Below, in pieces: positions 1 to 12,150 of a DNA stretch of 64,000 bases; position 1 is the stretch's first letter, and each line of letters begins with the position of its first letter. This DNA comes from Laburnicola sp. R22_1 (taxonomy: Eukaryota; Ascomycota; Dothideomycetes; Pleosporales; Didymosphaeriaceae). The position numbers were made by a program, and so were the translations under genes. The stretch covers positions 4,216,001 to 4,280,000 of the forward strand of contig JACONQ010000003.1 of the NCBI GenBank assembly GCA_014281115.1, written 5' to 3'. The notes beneath the pieces were generated by a model. It was not told the origin of the DNA, ran no database searches, and saw only the letters and a list, made by a program, of their open reading frames with translations.

Positions 1-150
1 CCTCATGGCCTAAGAGCAGTTTGTGATGGACCGCGCCTCTTCTCCGGGGCCGGACGAGCGCGGCGATTACGTCGCGGCGAAGTTTTCGGCGGAGTGCTGC
101 GGAACACCTCATCAACCTGACCGAGTTCGTCCTCCTGGCCTTCCCCTTCA

Positions 151-158
151 CCATTACT
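151..158. repeat. hAT target-site duplication, left copy
   Basis: CCATTACT here is repeated exactly at 2479-2486, immediately outside the other end of the hAT element. Confidence 0.95.
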
Positions 159-2478
159 CAGGGTTGTCAACAACCAAACATGCCTCAATATTTTGTTTGA
201 ATTTTGTTTGAATTGACAACGTCAACCAAACAAAAAGCTGCTGCTGCAATTTTGATAGGTCAAACAAACAAAAGAGGCAATTGCAGTCAAAAAATTTGAA
301 GTTTGTTTGAATCGCTTAGCATACTGTAATGATAAGGTCGTACACAAGAGGCCGCTCAAACCTGGCCAGAAGTCGCTGCGATGGGCGGAAGAAAACGGGG
401 TCACATTAAGCCAAGATGCAACGCAGGAGCTGGGTAACTTCGACGTACAAGGCTTCAGGCAAGCTGCAGTGTTATGGCTCGTCAACAACAACAGGCCATT
501 ACGCGAGTTTGAGACTGAGTCCTTCCGCGCGATGATCAGGTTCGCCAACCCAGAGGCAGAGGCGGCGCTATGGAGGTCTCACAACAGCGTTTCGAGGTTC
601 GTGATGAGGCTTTACAGCTGGCTACAACCTCAAGTCAAGCGCGCCTTGTCTGAGGCCTCTAGCAAAATACACATAAGCTTTGACGGCTGGACTACTAAGG
701 GGGAAGCGCGGCTTCTTTGCAATTTGTGCGCACTACGCTGACTCTCAAGGCAATATAGTTGACCTTCCCATCGCCTTGCCGCAGCTGGTTGGTGCGCACA
801 CAGGCTCAGCGATCGCGGAAGCTGTCGTACGAATCCTACGCTACTTTGAGATTTCTAGCAGCAATTTGGGCTATTTCGTGCTTGACAACGCCTACAACAA
901 CGATACTGCAGTTAATAAACTCGGCACAATGTACGGCTTTATCGCCAACGATCGACGCCTCCGCTGCGCTTGCCACATACTCAACCTCGTTAGGCAAACT
1001 ATTATGTTTGGCACTGACTCCGACGCCTTTGATAACGAGCCTGAACACTACAACGAAGAGGAGTTTTATATGAAGCAATGGCGGAAAGATGGTCCGCTTG
1101 GCGTGTTTCTTGATATTGTTAACTACATTAACACGCCAAAACAATGGGGTATATTTGAGGATTGTCAGAACAGCGAAGCAGTTGAGATGCCTGCTGGCGC
1201 TACAGCAAGACGCCGTGAGCCTTTCAAGCCTGGAGTTACGCGTTAGAACAGCTATCATGACTGCTTTAAGCGCGGTGTTGAGCTACAACACGCCATCAAC
1301 AGCTACTCCTCCTACCACATACAAGAGACTGAGCACGCTGACGAGCTTGCCAAAAGCAACAACACTAAGCCGCCTATTATGCCGCAGTGGATGCGATCAG
1401 GCGGGCTTGCAGCTGCAGACTGGGCGGTGATTACCGAGTACATTGAGGTGCTTGAGCCGCTGAAGTCCGCAACTAATCGCTTGCAAGGTCGCGGCAAAGC
1501 TGGCACTCACGGCGCGTTATACGAGGTTATCCCTGTGTTTGAGTCTCTTATTGCTGACCTAGATGCCCGCCTTAGACTGTTTGAAAGCGTCAATTACCTG
1601 CCAGACGAGGCGCCAGAAGATCACGTCGCTATCAACGTACGTGCTGCGCTCAAGAAGGCGAGCAAGTACCTTAATAAACTCCTCAAAATCCCCGTCTACT
1701 ACACTGCCACGGCACTCCACCCACGCTTCAAGAACTACTTTAAACGCTTCTAGCGTAAGAAGCCCGCACAGTTACAAGCTACGCACGCGAGCTTCGAGCA
1801 GCTTTGGGCTCGTTACAAGCCCGCCCTAGCGACAGCAACAACAATAACAACTGCGCCTAAACACGCGATAAGCAGCTTTAACAACGCGATCGATTCGGTA
1901 CTTGACAACAGCGACGAGATAATAGGGGTGGCGGATGAGTACGAGAGCTGGCTTAGAGAGCCAACATGGACATCAGAACAGTACAAAACTGGCTGTACAG
2001 CTGTCCAATACTGGTACCAGCTCAAGCCAAGGTATCCCAATTTGTCACGATTGGCGCTGGACGTGTTAACTATCCCTGCCTCCAGCGCTAACTGTGAGCG
2101 AGTCTTCTCAGGTACTGGCGACGTACTTAAGCCACAGAGACGCAAAATAGGCAGCCAACTATTAGCTGCTTTAATTTGTACTCAACGATGGATTCGAGCA
2201 GGTTTTAAACCTCCAAGCGCAAAGGTGGTGGCAACGTACAATGACAATAAGCTCAACGAACAGTTTAGCATACATAAGTGGGAGGAGCCGCCGCCTATAA
2301 CACCACCAGAGTCTCTTTCACAGTCCTCTTAAAGTACTCAAAATCAAACAAACAATCAAATAAAAAGCGCCTCTATAGCTCCATCAAATCAAACAAACAA
2401 ACTACAACACCAAGAAAGTCGTCAAACAAACAAATTCAGAGCCACAAATTTTGTTTGTTTTGTTTATTGACAAGTCTG
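159..2478 (+). mobile_element. hAT-family DNA transposon, complete ends
   Basis: The element is 2,320 bp. It begins CAGGGTTGTCAA and ends TTGACAAGTCTG, an imperfect terminal inverted repeat, and is flanked by an exact 8-bp duplication, the length hAT transposases make. Inside is a broken hAT transposase on the plus strand. Both subterminal regions are rich in CAAACAAA-type motifs (about 200-310 and 2,340-2,460), a usual feature of hAT ends. It sits in the fourth exon of the minus-strand gene. Unlike the elements to the right it has normal GC and few stops, so it is probably recent or escaped RIP. Confidence 0.93.
307..2332 (+). pseudogene. hAT transposase, frameshifted and with stops
   Basis: This is the transposase of the surrounding element. 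The reading starts in frame from about 307 (true start not clear; no convincing ATG). It passes the first catalytic Asp region (FDGWTT), then shifts frame near 705 in a G-run and continues (LDNAYNND, then CHILNLV) to a stop at about 1244. The same frame resumes (NSYHDCFKRGVELQ...) with one more stop near 1751. The C-terminal hAT dimerisation domain is well kept at about 2040-2200 (IPASSANCERVFSGTGD, then RRKIGSQLL). At about 670 codons the length suits a fungal hAT transposase. One frameshift and two stops make it inactive as written, though an assembly error at the G-run is possible. The stops are TAG and look like single-base changes. Confidence 0.88.
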
Positions 2479-2486
2479 CCATTACT
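2479..2486. repeat. hAT target-site duplication, right copy
   Basis: Second copy of CCATTACT. Removing the element and one copy restores an open minus-strand frame in the interrupted gene. Confidence 0.95.
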
Positions 2487-3765
2487 TCCTTCTCTGTGCT
2501 TCTCACGCCTGTCTAAGTCCGGATCGACATCTTGTTCACCTTCTATTTCTTTGAAACGAGAGATAGATTGTCCTGGGGTCTGCAGTAGCTCCTCAACCGT
2601 TTCCCGAGCATATGCGTCATTGTTGTCACCTTCTCCACTCAGGAGATCGTTTGGAGGCGGGCCTGGGGTTCCAGCAGCATGACCTTTGCGATCACTGTCC
2701 GGAAGGCCAGGACCAGGGCTTTTGTTGGCTCTAGAACGGGAAACATGGCCGCTAGGGGTTGGAAGAGGCGTGGGATTGGTTGTGGGTACAGGATTGAGTA
2801 TGGGCCTCTCTGCCTGTCGCTCGGCCGGCTTTTGCCGCTTCGCCGAACGAGGGTCTTCCAGCTCCGGCTCTGACCCAAGGTCTAGCACTGCTGCCGGAGG
2901 GATTACCGTACGAACAGATGAAGGGCGCGTTCGTTTCCGTGTTAACGGTCGGTCTGTTTCGCCAACATCGCCAAAGAATAGTTCGTCCTCTGCTGGCGGT
3001 CTCTCTTCGAAGATGTCAAAGTGGGCTGCTCAACTCTGTTGGAGCTACTCACCATGACAAATACTTCCAATATCCTCTACCAAGAAAGTGCGCATTCCAT
3101 CTGCGTCGAGGTCGTCATGCTGTCCAGCACGGTATCCTTCGGTGCTAGCAGCTGCGTGGTAATCGTTGCTAGGCTTGACTTGCGTTATAGTGTGCTCTTC
3201 GGTTGCGTCGCTATCCAAAATTAAAGGAGATTCTATCCCGAATTAGTAAATCAGCACCGCAACCTACTCACATACTTACCTGGACTACTTCCATCGAACA
3301 ACCCCTTCAGAGCCAAATTCGTCTTCTCAACCCTTGTAGCGTGGCCCGTCCCTCCGTCAAGCGATTCCTGGCCAGATCGGTAATGCTCTGGCTTGCCCGA
3401 TTCAGCGGCGCCAACGACCACTTCTACACCCAGGTGTCAGTTGGGCTCTATTGGCTTGTAATGATCAGAGGGCGGATAATACCATGGTCTAGCGAACCGG
3501 AAGCACCTGCAGCTCCGAACGGAGCAGGTACTGCCGGGTCGAGAGAGCGCGGTGCACTTGAATCCGGCATTGGGAAATCGTCGATATGGAACCACTCTCC
3601 ATCTCCTTCGGAGGAGCTGACTCCTGAACTGCTGGGCTCTGCCGTCTTGGTTGTAGCCGTTGATTTGGCATTGGATTTTAGCTTAGGCTTAGGCGCCCGA
3701 GGAACGTATGGAATGATTTTCATAGGAAACGAAGAGGCTAATAAAGAGGTGCTGCAAGAGGCCAT

Positions 3766-5215
3766 TTTTGGTGTGGAAATCTGGCGACTTCTCTGATCAT
3801 GAGGCGTTTGACAGAAGCAGCTCCCGCCGAACTGAGCGCCGCTTTATATGTCGCGGTTGACACCGCCGCCCGAGAAGAGCCTGCATAAATGCCGCATCCA
3901 TCGCGAAAATGGTCGTAGTGGGCGCAGCGAGCAGTGCAAGGGCGCTCCCCGCAGGGAGGACGAACGAACTCGAAGCCCATCGGCATCGGCGTCTCCGAGA
4001 GGACCGCGTATCGCTCTCCCAAGCGGCATAGATGGGCTCATCGTATCAAGAGTCAGCCTAGCTCATCTGACGATTGGCTAGCAAATGGTCGTCACAACCA
4101 GGTCGTGTGTTTTTCAGCTGTCCAAGGATCCATATCACTTTGGATGAAACCACCGATCGCCAGCTTCTTCTTCGATCCCCAACCACCTTCTTACGGAGGA
4201 CGAGGTCCGTGACAGATAACGCATGAATGCGCAATTCTCACCGACGGCGTGCTGTGCCGTCCGGTGATTGGACTTCAGGGCTCCGTTCGCCTCCCGTGGC
4301 ACGCCCGAGGCCATCTCCGAGCTGTCAGCTGCCAACTTCCGGGAATCAGCCCCCTGCTGGTTGCATTGCAATGTTACAGCAACGCCGTATGCCTCATGCG
4401 AGGCGGAGCATCCTGCTGGAACAATGGCGCTGACGTAGACGCCAGGATGGCCCAAATTAATGTGTCATGCGGGTGAATGGCCGCATCACCGCCTGAGGGA
4501 TTGGTCCAGCGTATTCGACCGAAGGAGCGGAGCGCAATATAGGCGTATCAGAGCTGAGACAATGGCGTGAGAGATACGCATTCGTTCGCTCAAAACGGGA
4601 ATAGGAAAGGGCGCAGTAAATGCCATCGGCAAGTCCGGAGCAGGGGAGGGGGTGTCACAGGGCCGCATGCTGGTATGGCTATACGACGGGTAGCGAGCTT
4701 CACCCTTCAACCGCAGCTACCACTGATGTGAGACGAGCGAGCATCTTGGGAGAGAAGAGGGAGAGCTTACAACGAAGAAAGGAGAGAAGTGAGAGTGCGC
4801 GAGAGCATGAGAATGGAAAGTGGGAGGCCACCAAATGCGTGCCAATGCAAGCTGAGTATCGGTTTCGGCTGCAATCGTCGGGGCACGAAAAGCTGGACGG
4901 TGCAGTCCAAATAAGGGTGAAATGACAGGGACGGGGGAGGCAGTGCGGTGATGGGCGGCGGAGGATTCGAAAAATGCCTCACAAGGGATTCGCTGAGGCC
5001 CAATGAGAGCAGTTGACGTAGGCGAGGGGGTGCGGACGGAGGGATGAGAGTAGAGAGAAAAGGTTGAGGAGAGCGGGAGAAAATGACGGCGGAGGGAGGA
5101 TTTTATGATGGACGTCGAGGTCGATTGCCAGTTTGGGTGTAGCGCGAAAGTCGTAAGCGAGGCCCGGATTGCCCGAACGGGGTGCGTCCATTTCCTGATG
5201 CAGGCTTGCCGTCTG
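3766..5215. other. Intergenic, GC-normal; probable upstream region of the interrupted gene
   Basis: Short frames exist on both strands but have no domain, no matching splice signals and no consistent composition, so none is called. The interval 4,700-5,100 is purine-rich on the plus strand (CT-rich on the minus strand), as in many fungal promoters, and lies upstream of the minus-strand gene. I see no repeats or RNA genes. Confidence 0.5.
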
Positions 5216-6999
5216 ATTGTTTACTAATTTTATCTTATCTTATTAATATACTATTAAATCTAATAAGTATAAAGTTACCTACTATAGACTATTAACCTAG
5301 GGTAATTCTCTATCTATAATATTACTAAGATATTTAAGTTCTCTTTACTATTGTCAGATAGAACGAGCAGTGGTGAGGTTAGATCTGTACAATCGAGCAG
5401 GGTCCACCTAGCTTGGCACACTAGCGAAGAAGTTAGAACCAGCTAAACACGGTTGGAAAAGAACACAACACAATGATCATCATCCATCAAGACACTACAT
5501 CGCATTTTTACCATCAAATCTGACAACTATATTCTATCTACTCTAGTACAATTTAGTATACTATTATTACTATAGTAGTAATAGTAGAGCTTAGTTATTC
5601 TAGATTATTTATTATAGTATTATATACCTTTTATATTTATTATAGGATATCTATATAGTAGTTAGGTAAATAGGGCTAGTGCTTAGTAGCCCTACTAGGT
5701 ATAATAGTTTACTCTAGTACTCCTTCTCTTTCTCTCTTTACTCTCCTACTATATTTATTTTTCTATTATTACTTTCTCTCTATTTAGCTATTAACTTTCC
5801 CTTTATCTAGCTCCTATTTACTAACTACCTATTAAGATACTTATATCTAAAACTCTAAGTACTCCTAGTATAAAAAAGCAGTTATATTAATATAATATAT
5901 ATTTACTCTACTATACCGTCTTAACTTTTTCTAAGAAGCCTACTAGTATTAAGATACCTACTTATCTAAAGAATACCTTTATTATAAGTTCTCTCTAGTT
6001 CCTTATATATTCTAAGGCTATTTCTCTATATTCTAAGGTTATTCTAATATATTCTAATAGATTAAGTAGCTAAAGAAGCTTATTAAGGCTTAGAACCTAA
6101 AAATTAAAGTTAATTTATATATTATTAAGGAGTTTAATAGTATCATCTACTTTATCTATACTAACTATATTAGTTATCTTACTAAGGATAACTATATCTT
6201 TAAGGCTAGTAAAAGAAAGGATATGATCTCCTATAAGTATTATAAGGCTAAGCGTTTCTAATATATATCTATAAGTCTTAGTTAATATCTAGCTTTTCTA
6301 GGGATTTTCTAACTCTAGTAGATATTAAGTATAGTACTAGATAGTTAGTATAGTAAGTTCCTAACTATAATTCTTAATATTACTAACTTCTATTATAATT
6401 ATACTAATAACTATCTAGATTATTAGTACTACTATCTAACTATAGATCTAATAGCTTTTACTAATGGGGCTCTAGAGTTTATTATAGTATTTAATAAGTA
6501 TAAAGAATAGCTTAAGGCTAAAAAGATAGTATAGAGTTCTAGTATATCTAAAGAGGTCTTTATAGTATAAGTATCTTAGTTAGTTAGTAACTAACCTAAT
6601 AGGTTAAGAGCTTTAGTATAAGTATATTAGAGATATTTATATTCTAGAGCTAATATTTTTAGGTAAGCTTCTTTACTTATAAGTATACTTTTAATTTTCT
6701 ATTCTCTAAGGTATTATCTTCTAGTACTAAGTCTAAGGATAATATTTATAAGAATAAGAATAAGAACTAGAATCCTAATACTTAGTTAGTAAGCTCTAAA
6801 ATCTCTATAATATTCTTATAACTCTAATAAATATAGTATATTACTAAGCTCTTATCTATAGGCCTCTACTTATAGACTTTAGAGTTAGGTTAGTAATCTT
6901 AGGGTTTAGGTTATTATTATAGTAGTATCTATAGGCTATCTAAGATCTACCTTAGGTAATACTTCTTTATAGTTTAAGAATAATAGCTTTTTAAGCTTC
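5216..6999. other. AT-rich RIP-type DNA with no assignable gene; short GC-normal islet inside
   Basis: Composition drops abruptly at about 5,216, and CA and TG dinucleotides become scarce while TA dominates. Bases 5,350-5,530 are an exception with normal composition and no coding signal. A plus-strand frame at 6,060-6,600 is interrupted only by TAA/TAG and could be retroelement gag, but I cannot identify it. This is probably decayed Gypsy or LTR sequence. Confidence 0.5.
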
Positions 7000-8562
7000 T
7001 TATCTTCCTTATAAAATTCTTCTAGAGTACCTAGTCTCCTTTTTATCTTATTTCTTAGAATATCTATTTTTCTTCCTATACTAAAGCTCTACTTTATATT
7101 TCTTCCTAGATAACTCTCTACTCTTTTCTAAGAGTTTAGTAATATTTACTCTCTATTCTTCTCTTTTCTTACTTATTTACTTCTAATTCCTTTCTCTTTT
7201 CTTATACTTCTATACTTATACTTCTAAAGTAGACTTTACTATTCTTAAGGGTTTCTATAGATAAATAGAATATCTAATAGCTATATACTATTTACTTAGG
7301 CCTTCTTTACTTTTTCTTTTTCTAGTTATTAACTATCCTTATAAGAAATACTTAGAAAGTATTCTATTTACTAGGTAGTATAGTATAGTATAATCTTTCT
7401 GCTAGTCTAAAGCTTTTATAGTAAATATATTCTCTACTAGCTCCTATATAGAGTTAGTATATAAAAGCTACTTTACTTAATAATATAATCTCTAAGGCCC
7501 TCTACTAATTTACCTCTATTTCTTAGTAAGAATATTTTTTACTATCTACTCCTATTCTCTCTCTATAATAATAGTAGAAAGTTATATATTATCTTATACT
7601 TAGCTAGGAAAATAGTTATCTAGAGCTAAATATAACTAGTCTATATAGAATACTAGGTATATCCTAAAAGGGGTATTTAAGATAGTATTATAAGTCCCCT
7701 AGACTTTAATTACTTTAAATTTAGTATTCTTCTAGTCTAATTTCTTATTAGGGTAGAAATTTAATAGATAGTCTCTATATTATAGCTATACCTTATCTCC
7801 TACTCTAAGGTAGGGGGTATTATTTTAATAATAGTTTACCTACTATTTTTATTTCTCTTAAGTAACTACTATATTAGCCTATACTAAGTTAAAGATCTTC
7901 TTAAACTTCCTAACTATTAACTCTATTACTATAATTATGGCTAGAGTATACTAGTACCTATTTATAGTATTAGTTTCCTCTTTAAGATTTAGAGGGTTAA
8001 TATTATACGTATATATAAAAAAAGGGGCTAACTTTAGTAGAAGTAGCTTCCTATCCTTTAATAGTAATCTATACTATAAGGGTAAGTTTTATCTATTTTT
8101 ATTAGGCCTAATTAATAAAGGCCTAGAGGTATACCTCTATAATAAAGTTTATTTACTTAGTTTAATTATCTATTTCTAGGTAGAGGGAGGTAGAGATTCT
8201 CTAGTCTATTTTAGTTCTCTTATAAAGATGTCTTTAGAAATTACTTATAAACTACCCTTCTTAATTAGAGATAATTATATCTAAGAACTAATAGTAGGCT
8301 ACTATATATATAAGAAAAGCTTTTATAATAGTTTTTATATTTAAGTTAGAAAGAGAAATAATAATTAGGTCCTTACTTAAGTATTCTACTACTACTATTA
8401 TATACTTATTTATATAGCTATATAGTAGCCCTATAATAAAGTCTATAAAGATCTTCTTCTAAATTTACTCTAGGAAGGGAAGTAGCTAAAAGAGTTCCTA
8501 TTTTAACTCTCTCTAGGACTTTATCCTATTATATATATTATAATTCTTAATATATCTTCTTA
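7000..8562 (-). pseudogene. Gypsy-B, integrase core and C-terminal end (fragment)
   Basis: Read on the minus strand, 8,500-8,190 resembles the Gypsy integrase catalytic core (KEIFMDFI-like start, then a VVVEYLSK-like strand). Bases 7,800-7,650 resemble the integrase C-terminal fold with LRVGDKV followed by a lysine-rich stretch. Every interruption is TAA or TAG at positions where Gypsy proteins have Gln or Trp. It continues the minus-strand fragment at 12,530-12,624 across the inserted pogo-like element. The boundary near 7,000 is approximate; I could not find the LTR. Confidence 0.65.
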
Positions 8563-8564
8563 TA

Positions 8565-8625
8565 ACATGGATGGCAAGCGAGCGGCGCAGGCAAGCGAGC
8601 GGCGCACCCCATCAACTTTCGCACC
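8565..8625 (+). repeat. Left TIR of pogo-like element 1
   Basis: Inverted copy of 12466-12527. Two head-to-tail 17-bp repeats occupy 8573-8606. Confidence 0.93.
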
Positions 8626-10038
8626 CGCTCTAAACGCGTCCTACAACAACTCCACGCCACAACACTTAAATGGCTTCAAAGGAAGCAGATGTTTAGCTTG
8701 CTATCTTTTTAATTAATACTAGCTAGATCTAAAGCAACTAAGCTGCTGCAGCAGTCTACAATGTACCCGAAACAACGCTCCGCCGCTAACGCGCTGGGAG
8801 ACCTACGCGACGCGATTGCTAGCCCAACTCAAAGAAGCTTACCTAGCTAGAAGAGGAGGTGATAATTCGTTATATACTTGATCTGGACCTACGTGGATTT
8901 TCGCCTACCTACTTAGCAATTCGCGATATAGCAGATAAGCTGCTAGCTGCGCGCGGCGCAGGCCAGGTTGGACAGAAGTGGCCAGCCAACTTTGTTAGGC
9001 GTACAGACTCTCTTAAGACGTGTTTTAACCGAGCCTACGATAGACAGAGAGCTCTCTGTGAGGATCCTATCCTAATTAGCGCCTGGTTTAAGCTTGTAGA
9101 GCAGACTAAGGCCAGGTATGGCATCTGCGATAAGGATGTCTACAATTTTAATGAGGCTGGCTTTATGATAGGCAAGATTACGACTTAGCTTGTTGTTATA
9201 GGGTTAGAGAGGAGAGGCTGGCTAAAGGCTGTCCAGCCTGGGAACCACAAGTGGGTGATACTTGTCCAAGCAATCAACGCTGCTGGCTGGGCTATCCCAC
9301 CGTTTATTATCTTTGCTGGCCAGCACCACCTATCTGCTTGGTACGAGGAGGATATCCCGCGCGATTGGGCTATATCTCTTAGCAACAACGGCTAGACGAC
9401 GAACAAGCTTGGAGTTAAGTGGCTAAAGCACTTTATTAAGCATACAGAGACCTGGATTGTTGGCACGCGTAGGCTGCTTATCCTTAATAGCCATGCGAGC
9501 CACCACTTTCTTGAATTTCAACAGCTCTGCAAGGAGAACAATATCTACACGCTCTGCATGCCGCCTCACTCCTTGCATCTGCTGCAGCCACTTAATGTGG
9601 GCTACTTCTCGCCGTTAAAGCGCGCGTACAGCCAAGAGGTTAAGGCTCTAATCTATAACTACATTAACCACATCACAAAGCTTGAATTCCTGCTAGCCTT
9701 TAAGACAGCCTTTAAGCAATTATTTACATCAGCCAATATCTGTTCAGCCTTTTAAGGCGCAGGCCTTGTTCCTCTCCAGCCTAAAGCTGTTCTGTCAAAG
9801 CTGGATGTGCAGCTTCGTACGCCTTTACCAGCTGCTCTGCCAGAGGCTCTCTGGGAAGCCAAAACGCCGAGCAACATACATGAGCTTAAGGCTCAATTAA
9901 CTCTAATCTATGAGCGCGTTTAACGGCACAAGAGCTCCTCGCCTGCCTCTATTATTTAGGCGATTAATTAACTTAAGAAGGGTGCTGAAGTAATAATGCT
10001 CTTAGCTAAGCTTATGCGCGATCGGATTACTAGCCTTA

Positions 10039-10089
10039 ACGTGTCTGTGCGCGTGCCGAGCCACTTCGCGTGACGAGCCACCCAACACC
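10039..10089 (+). repeat. Left TIR of inner pogo-like element 1b
   Basis: Inverted copy of 12100-12150 with one mismatch seen (GACGAG against GCCGAG). Confidence 0.93.
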
Positions 10090-10191
10090 ATAACAGCTTA
10101 TGCAAAAATGAAGCTATAGAGCCACCCACAATTAATATTATTACAGGATTTTCTAGAGGGGCACTAAATAGATCCTTGCGATTAATTTGCA

Positions 10192-12051
10192 CTATTTATA
10201 TCTGTCTGGAAGCTTAACGTTGCGGCCGCGACGTGTAGAGACGGTTGGGGCAGCAGATGCGCCCTCTGAGGACTCCTCAACATCTGAAGCATCAACAACA
10301 CGTTTCTGACGTTTTCTGCTCTGTAGAGATGGCTGAGAGGCCTTCCTCTTACCCTTTTTAGATAACTGTAGAGCTTTTTTTGCGTCGCGGGCAGACTTCT
10401 AGGCAGCGCGCTGAGCTGCCTTTTTAGCTCTCTCCTTCTCTCTTGCCTCCTTCGCTGCCTCTCGCGCAGCACGCTTTTCCTGCTAGATTTTCTCCTTGTA
10501 TAGTCTAGCTGCCTTCTTTAGCTCTGCTGTCTCTGCTTTTTGAAGCTGCTGCTCCTTATCCTCCTACTCCTTAATAGATTGACGGACACGTGCCTCTCTC
10601 ACCTTCCTAGGTGACCAGAACACTAACCCACTATGATACTCCTTGCGCTGTTAGAGATCTAGAGCTTTGCCCTTCTTCTTACGCTTCTGCTTTGTAGACA
10701 GTACCTCCCTAAGCCCATCAATATTGTGGTGGAGTAGCTCATTTTGAACAGATAGATGGTGGAGCAATTAACGAAGCTTCTGCGTATCCTTACTACTCTG
10801 ATCCTTAACTGCAGAGCGTACGAGCCTATCCACCTTTCTCCAATCATGATCGCTCAGTAGGGATGAGGAGCTTTCTCTTAATTCTTGAGATCTAGTGAAT
10901 CTATCGAGGATTGGATCAGGATCAGGTGGTGATATGCCTGTTGCTCTAAAAGAGCTAAGGATTGTTAATTCCTTAAAGGAGGCCTGCCATGCCTTCCAGA
11001 ATAGTGGGAAGAAATTGCCCTTCTTAATAGAAACTAGGCCTTGGCCTGCGTTGAGGTATTTCGAGAGCTCAGCTGAGTAGGCAGTTAATAGAGGCTTGAA
11101 CATTGCAATGTCAAGTGGCTGAAGCGTATAAGTTGAATAAGGAGGCAGGATAGCAAGCAGGATCCTATGCTTATCACAGTAGTCGATGAAATCCATTGTA
11201 ATGTGGGATCCATGGCCGTCTAGGATTAGGAGCCGATATGCTCGTCGAGTCTTCTCTTTTGTACAGCGATCGAATACCTATTCAAGCCAGGCAAGACCAA
11301 TATTGTTGTTCGTCCAGCCAGAGGGTGATGAGGTGATAAAGACTTCATGTTCTCCTGCCTTGATGTCTTCTACCCAGGCTGATTGGATGCCTTTGTTGGC
11401 AGCCTCATAGATCAGGCTAGGAGGCAGAGCAGATCCATCGGCGCATATACATGCTAGGAGCGTGATCCACGCGCGGTTTCCATCCTAGAGTGATGCCCTA
11501 ACCTCCTTCTTCTCCCACATTCGTCGGCTGAATATTCTCTTTGATCTGCCAACAACACCGATCATAAAGCCTTTCTCATCCATATTATAAGTATGACAAG
11601 GATCTATTTGATATTGATTAATCTTGTCATATAGGAGCTGAAAGTAGAGGCAATATTTATCCCCTGAATTAGCTTTGTGGCGATTGCTGTCCATACCAAC
11701 TGTCCATTGCAAGATAAGATAAATGCTGTGTCGGTTGATAAAGCGGGTAACCCAGCTCTCGCTGACTGCCTCCTTGGCTACTATAGAGGCGAAATTTCGT
11801 ACCATCTCCCTAGTAGGTGGTATATGTCTCTCTGTGAGTCCTTTGATATATTTTACAAGCTCCTGCTCTTGCTGTGGGTTGAGTTTCTGCTGGTTGATGT
11901 TCTTGGCTTCATTTGGTGCCTGAACGCGCTTGTGTCTTCGGGATAACGTAGTTCGATCTACACCGTAGGTGGCAGCAATATTTCTGTACGAAAATGATTC
12001 CCCTGGATTTAAAGATTCAATAGCTGCAATCGCATCCTCGATTGCCCCCAT
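10192..12051 (-). pseudogene. Fot1-like DDE transposase, CENP-B-type HTH, coiled-coil tail (inner 1b)
   Basis: 1,860 nt from ATG at 12051 to TAG at 10192-10194 (619 codons plus stop), with no frameshift. The N-terminus has an HTH (SYRNIAATYGVDRTTLSRRH, about residues 22-42) and a CENP-B-type region (ERHIPPTREMVRNFA, then SESWVTRFINRH). The catalytic domain follows: YNMDEKGFMIG (first Asp), LLILDGHGSH (second Asp, intact) and PPYSTYTLQPLD. The C-terminal third is Lys/Glu/Gln-rich and probably coiled coil. The first stop is at 11485-11487, where the aligned residue would be Gln (CAG to TAG), with more TAG/TAA after it. Catalytic residues survive, so stops rather than active-site loss inactivate it. 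Confidence 0.88.
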
Positions 12052-12099
12052 ATTGGTGGAGTTATGACGCGTCAAATTCAGGCGATTATTTAGCGTTTT

Positions 12100-12150
12100 G
12101 GTGTTGGGTGGCTCGGCACGCGAAGTGGCTCGGCACGCGCACAGACACGT
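12100..12150 (-). repeat. Right TIR of inner pogo-like element 1b
   Basis: Inverted copy of 10039-10089, with TA immediately outside. Confidence 0.93.

Larger units (their letters stand above)
3..3765 (-). pseudogene. Unrecognised host protein gene, four exons, split by a hAT transposon
   Basis: I do not recognise the product. The start at 3765 has a good context (CAAAATGGC). Proposed exons are 3765-3483, 3423-3280, 3232-3053 and 2989-2479, continuing at 150 down to a TGA at 5-3. Introns two and three are strong: 3279-3233 (GTAAGT, TACTAAT-like branch, AG) and 3052-2990 (GTGAGT to CAG). Intron one (3482-3424) has a weaker donor, GTATTA. The exons sum to 1,266 nt (421 residues plus stop) once the transposon and one copy of its 8-bp target duplication are removed, with no stop. 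The protein is low-complexity: Ser/Pro/Ala-rich N-terminus, acidic middle, and basic clusters (SAKRQK, SPRRNRRAR) that could be nuclear signals. No domain is visible. The hAT lies in exon four, so an allele carrying it would lose the C-terminal ~50 residues and read into transposon sequence. Base composition is normal and RIP is not evident. Confidence 0.6.
10039..12150 (-). mobile_element. Pogo/Fot1-like transposon 1b (inner), inserted in pogo-like element 1
   Basis: 2,112 bp, flanked by TA at 10037-10038 and 12151-12152, with 51-bp TIRs (10039-10089, 12100-12150). Each TIR begins ACGTGTCTG and has two 17-bp direct repeats (CGCGTGCCGAGCCACTT in the more complete copy, then CGCGTG.CGAGCCACCC). 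Its transposase runs on the minus strand, opposite to the host element. It lies near the 3' end of the outer transposase frame, before the zinc knuckle. Confidence 0.93.

Noticed and set aside
3848..4476. Several overlapping short frames upstream of the interrupted gene
   Set aside because: No domain, no codon consistency and frames on both strands overlap; treated as non-coding.
5216..8562. Mitochondrial origin suggested by extreme AT content
   Set aside because: Gypsy integrase can be read on the minus strand and nuclear DNA transposons with TA duplications lie in the same block.
11677..11946. Plus-strand open frame of 89 codons
   Set aside because: It is antisense to the conserved HTH/CENP-B part of the inner transposase.
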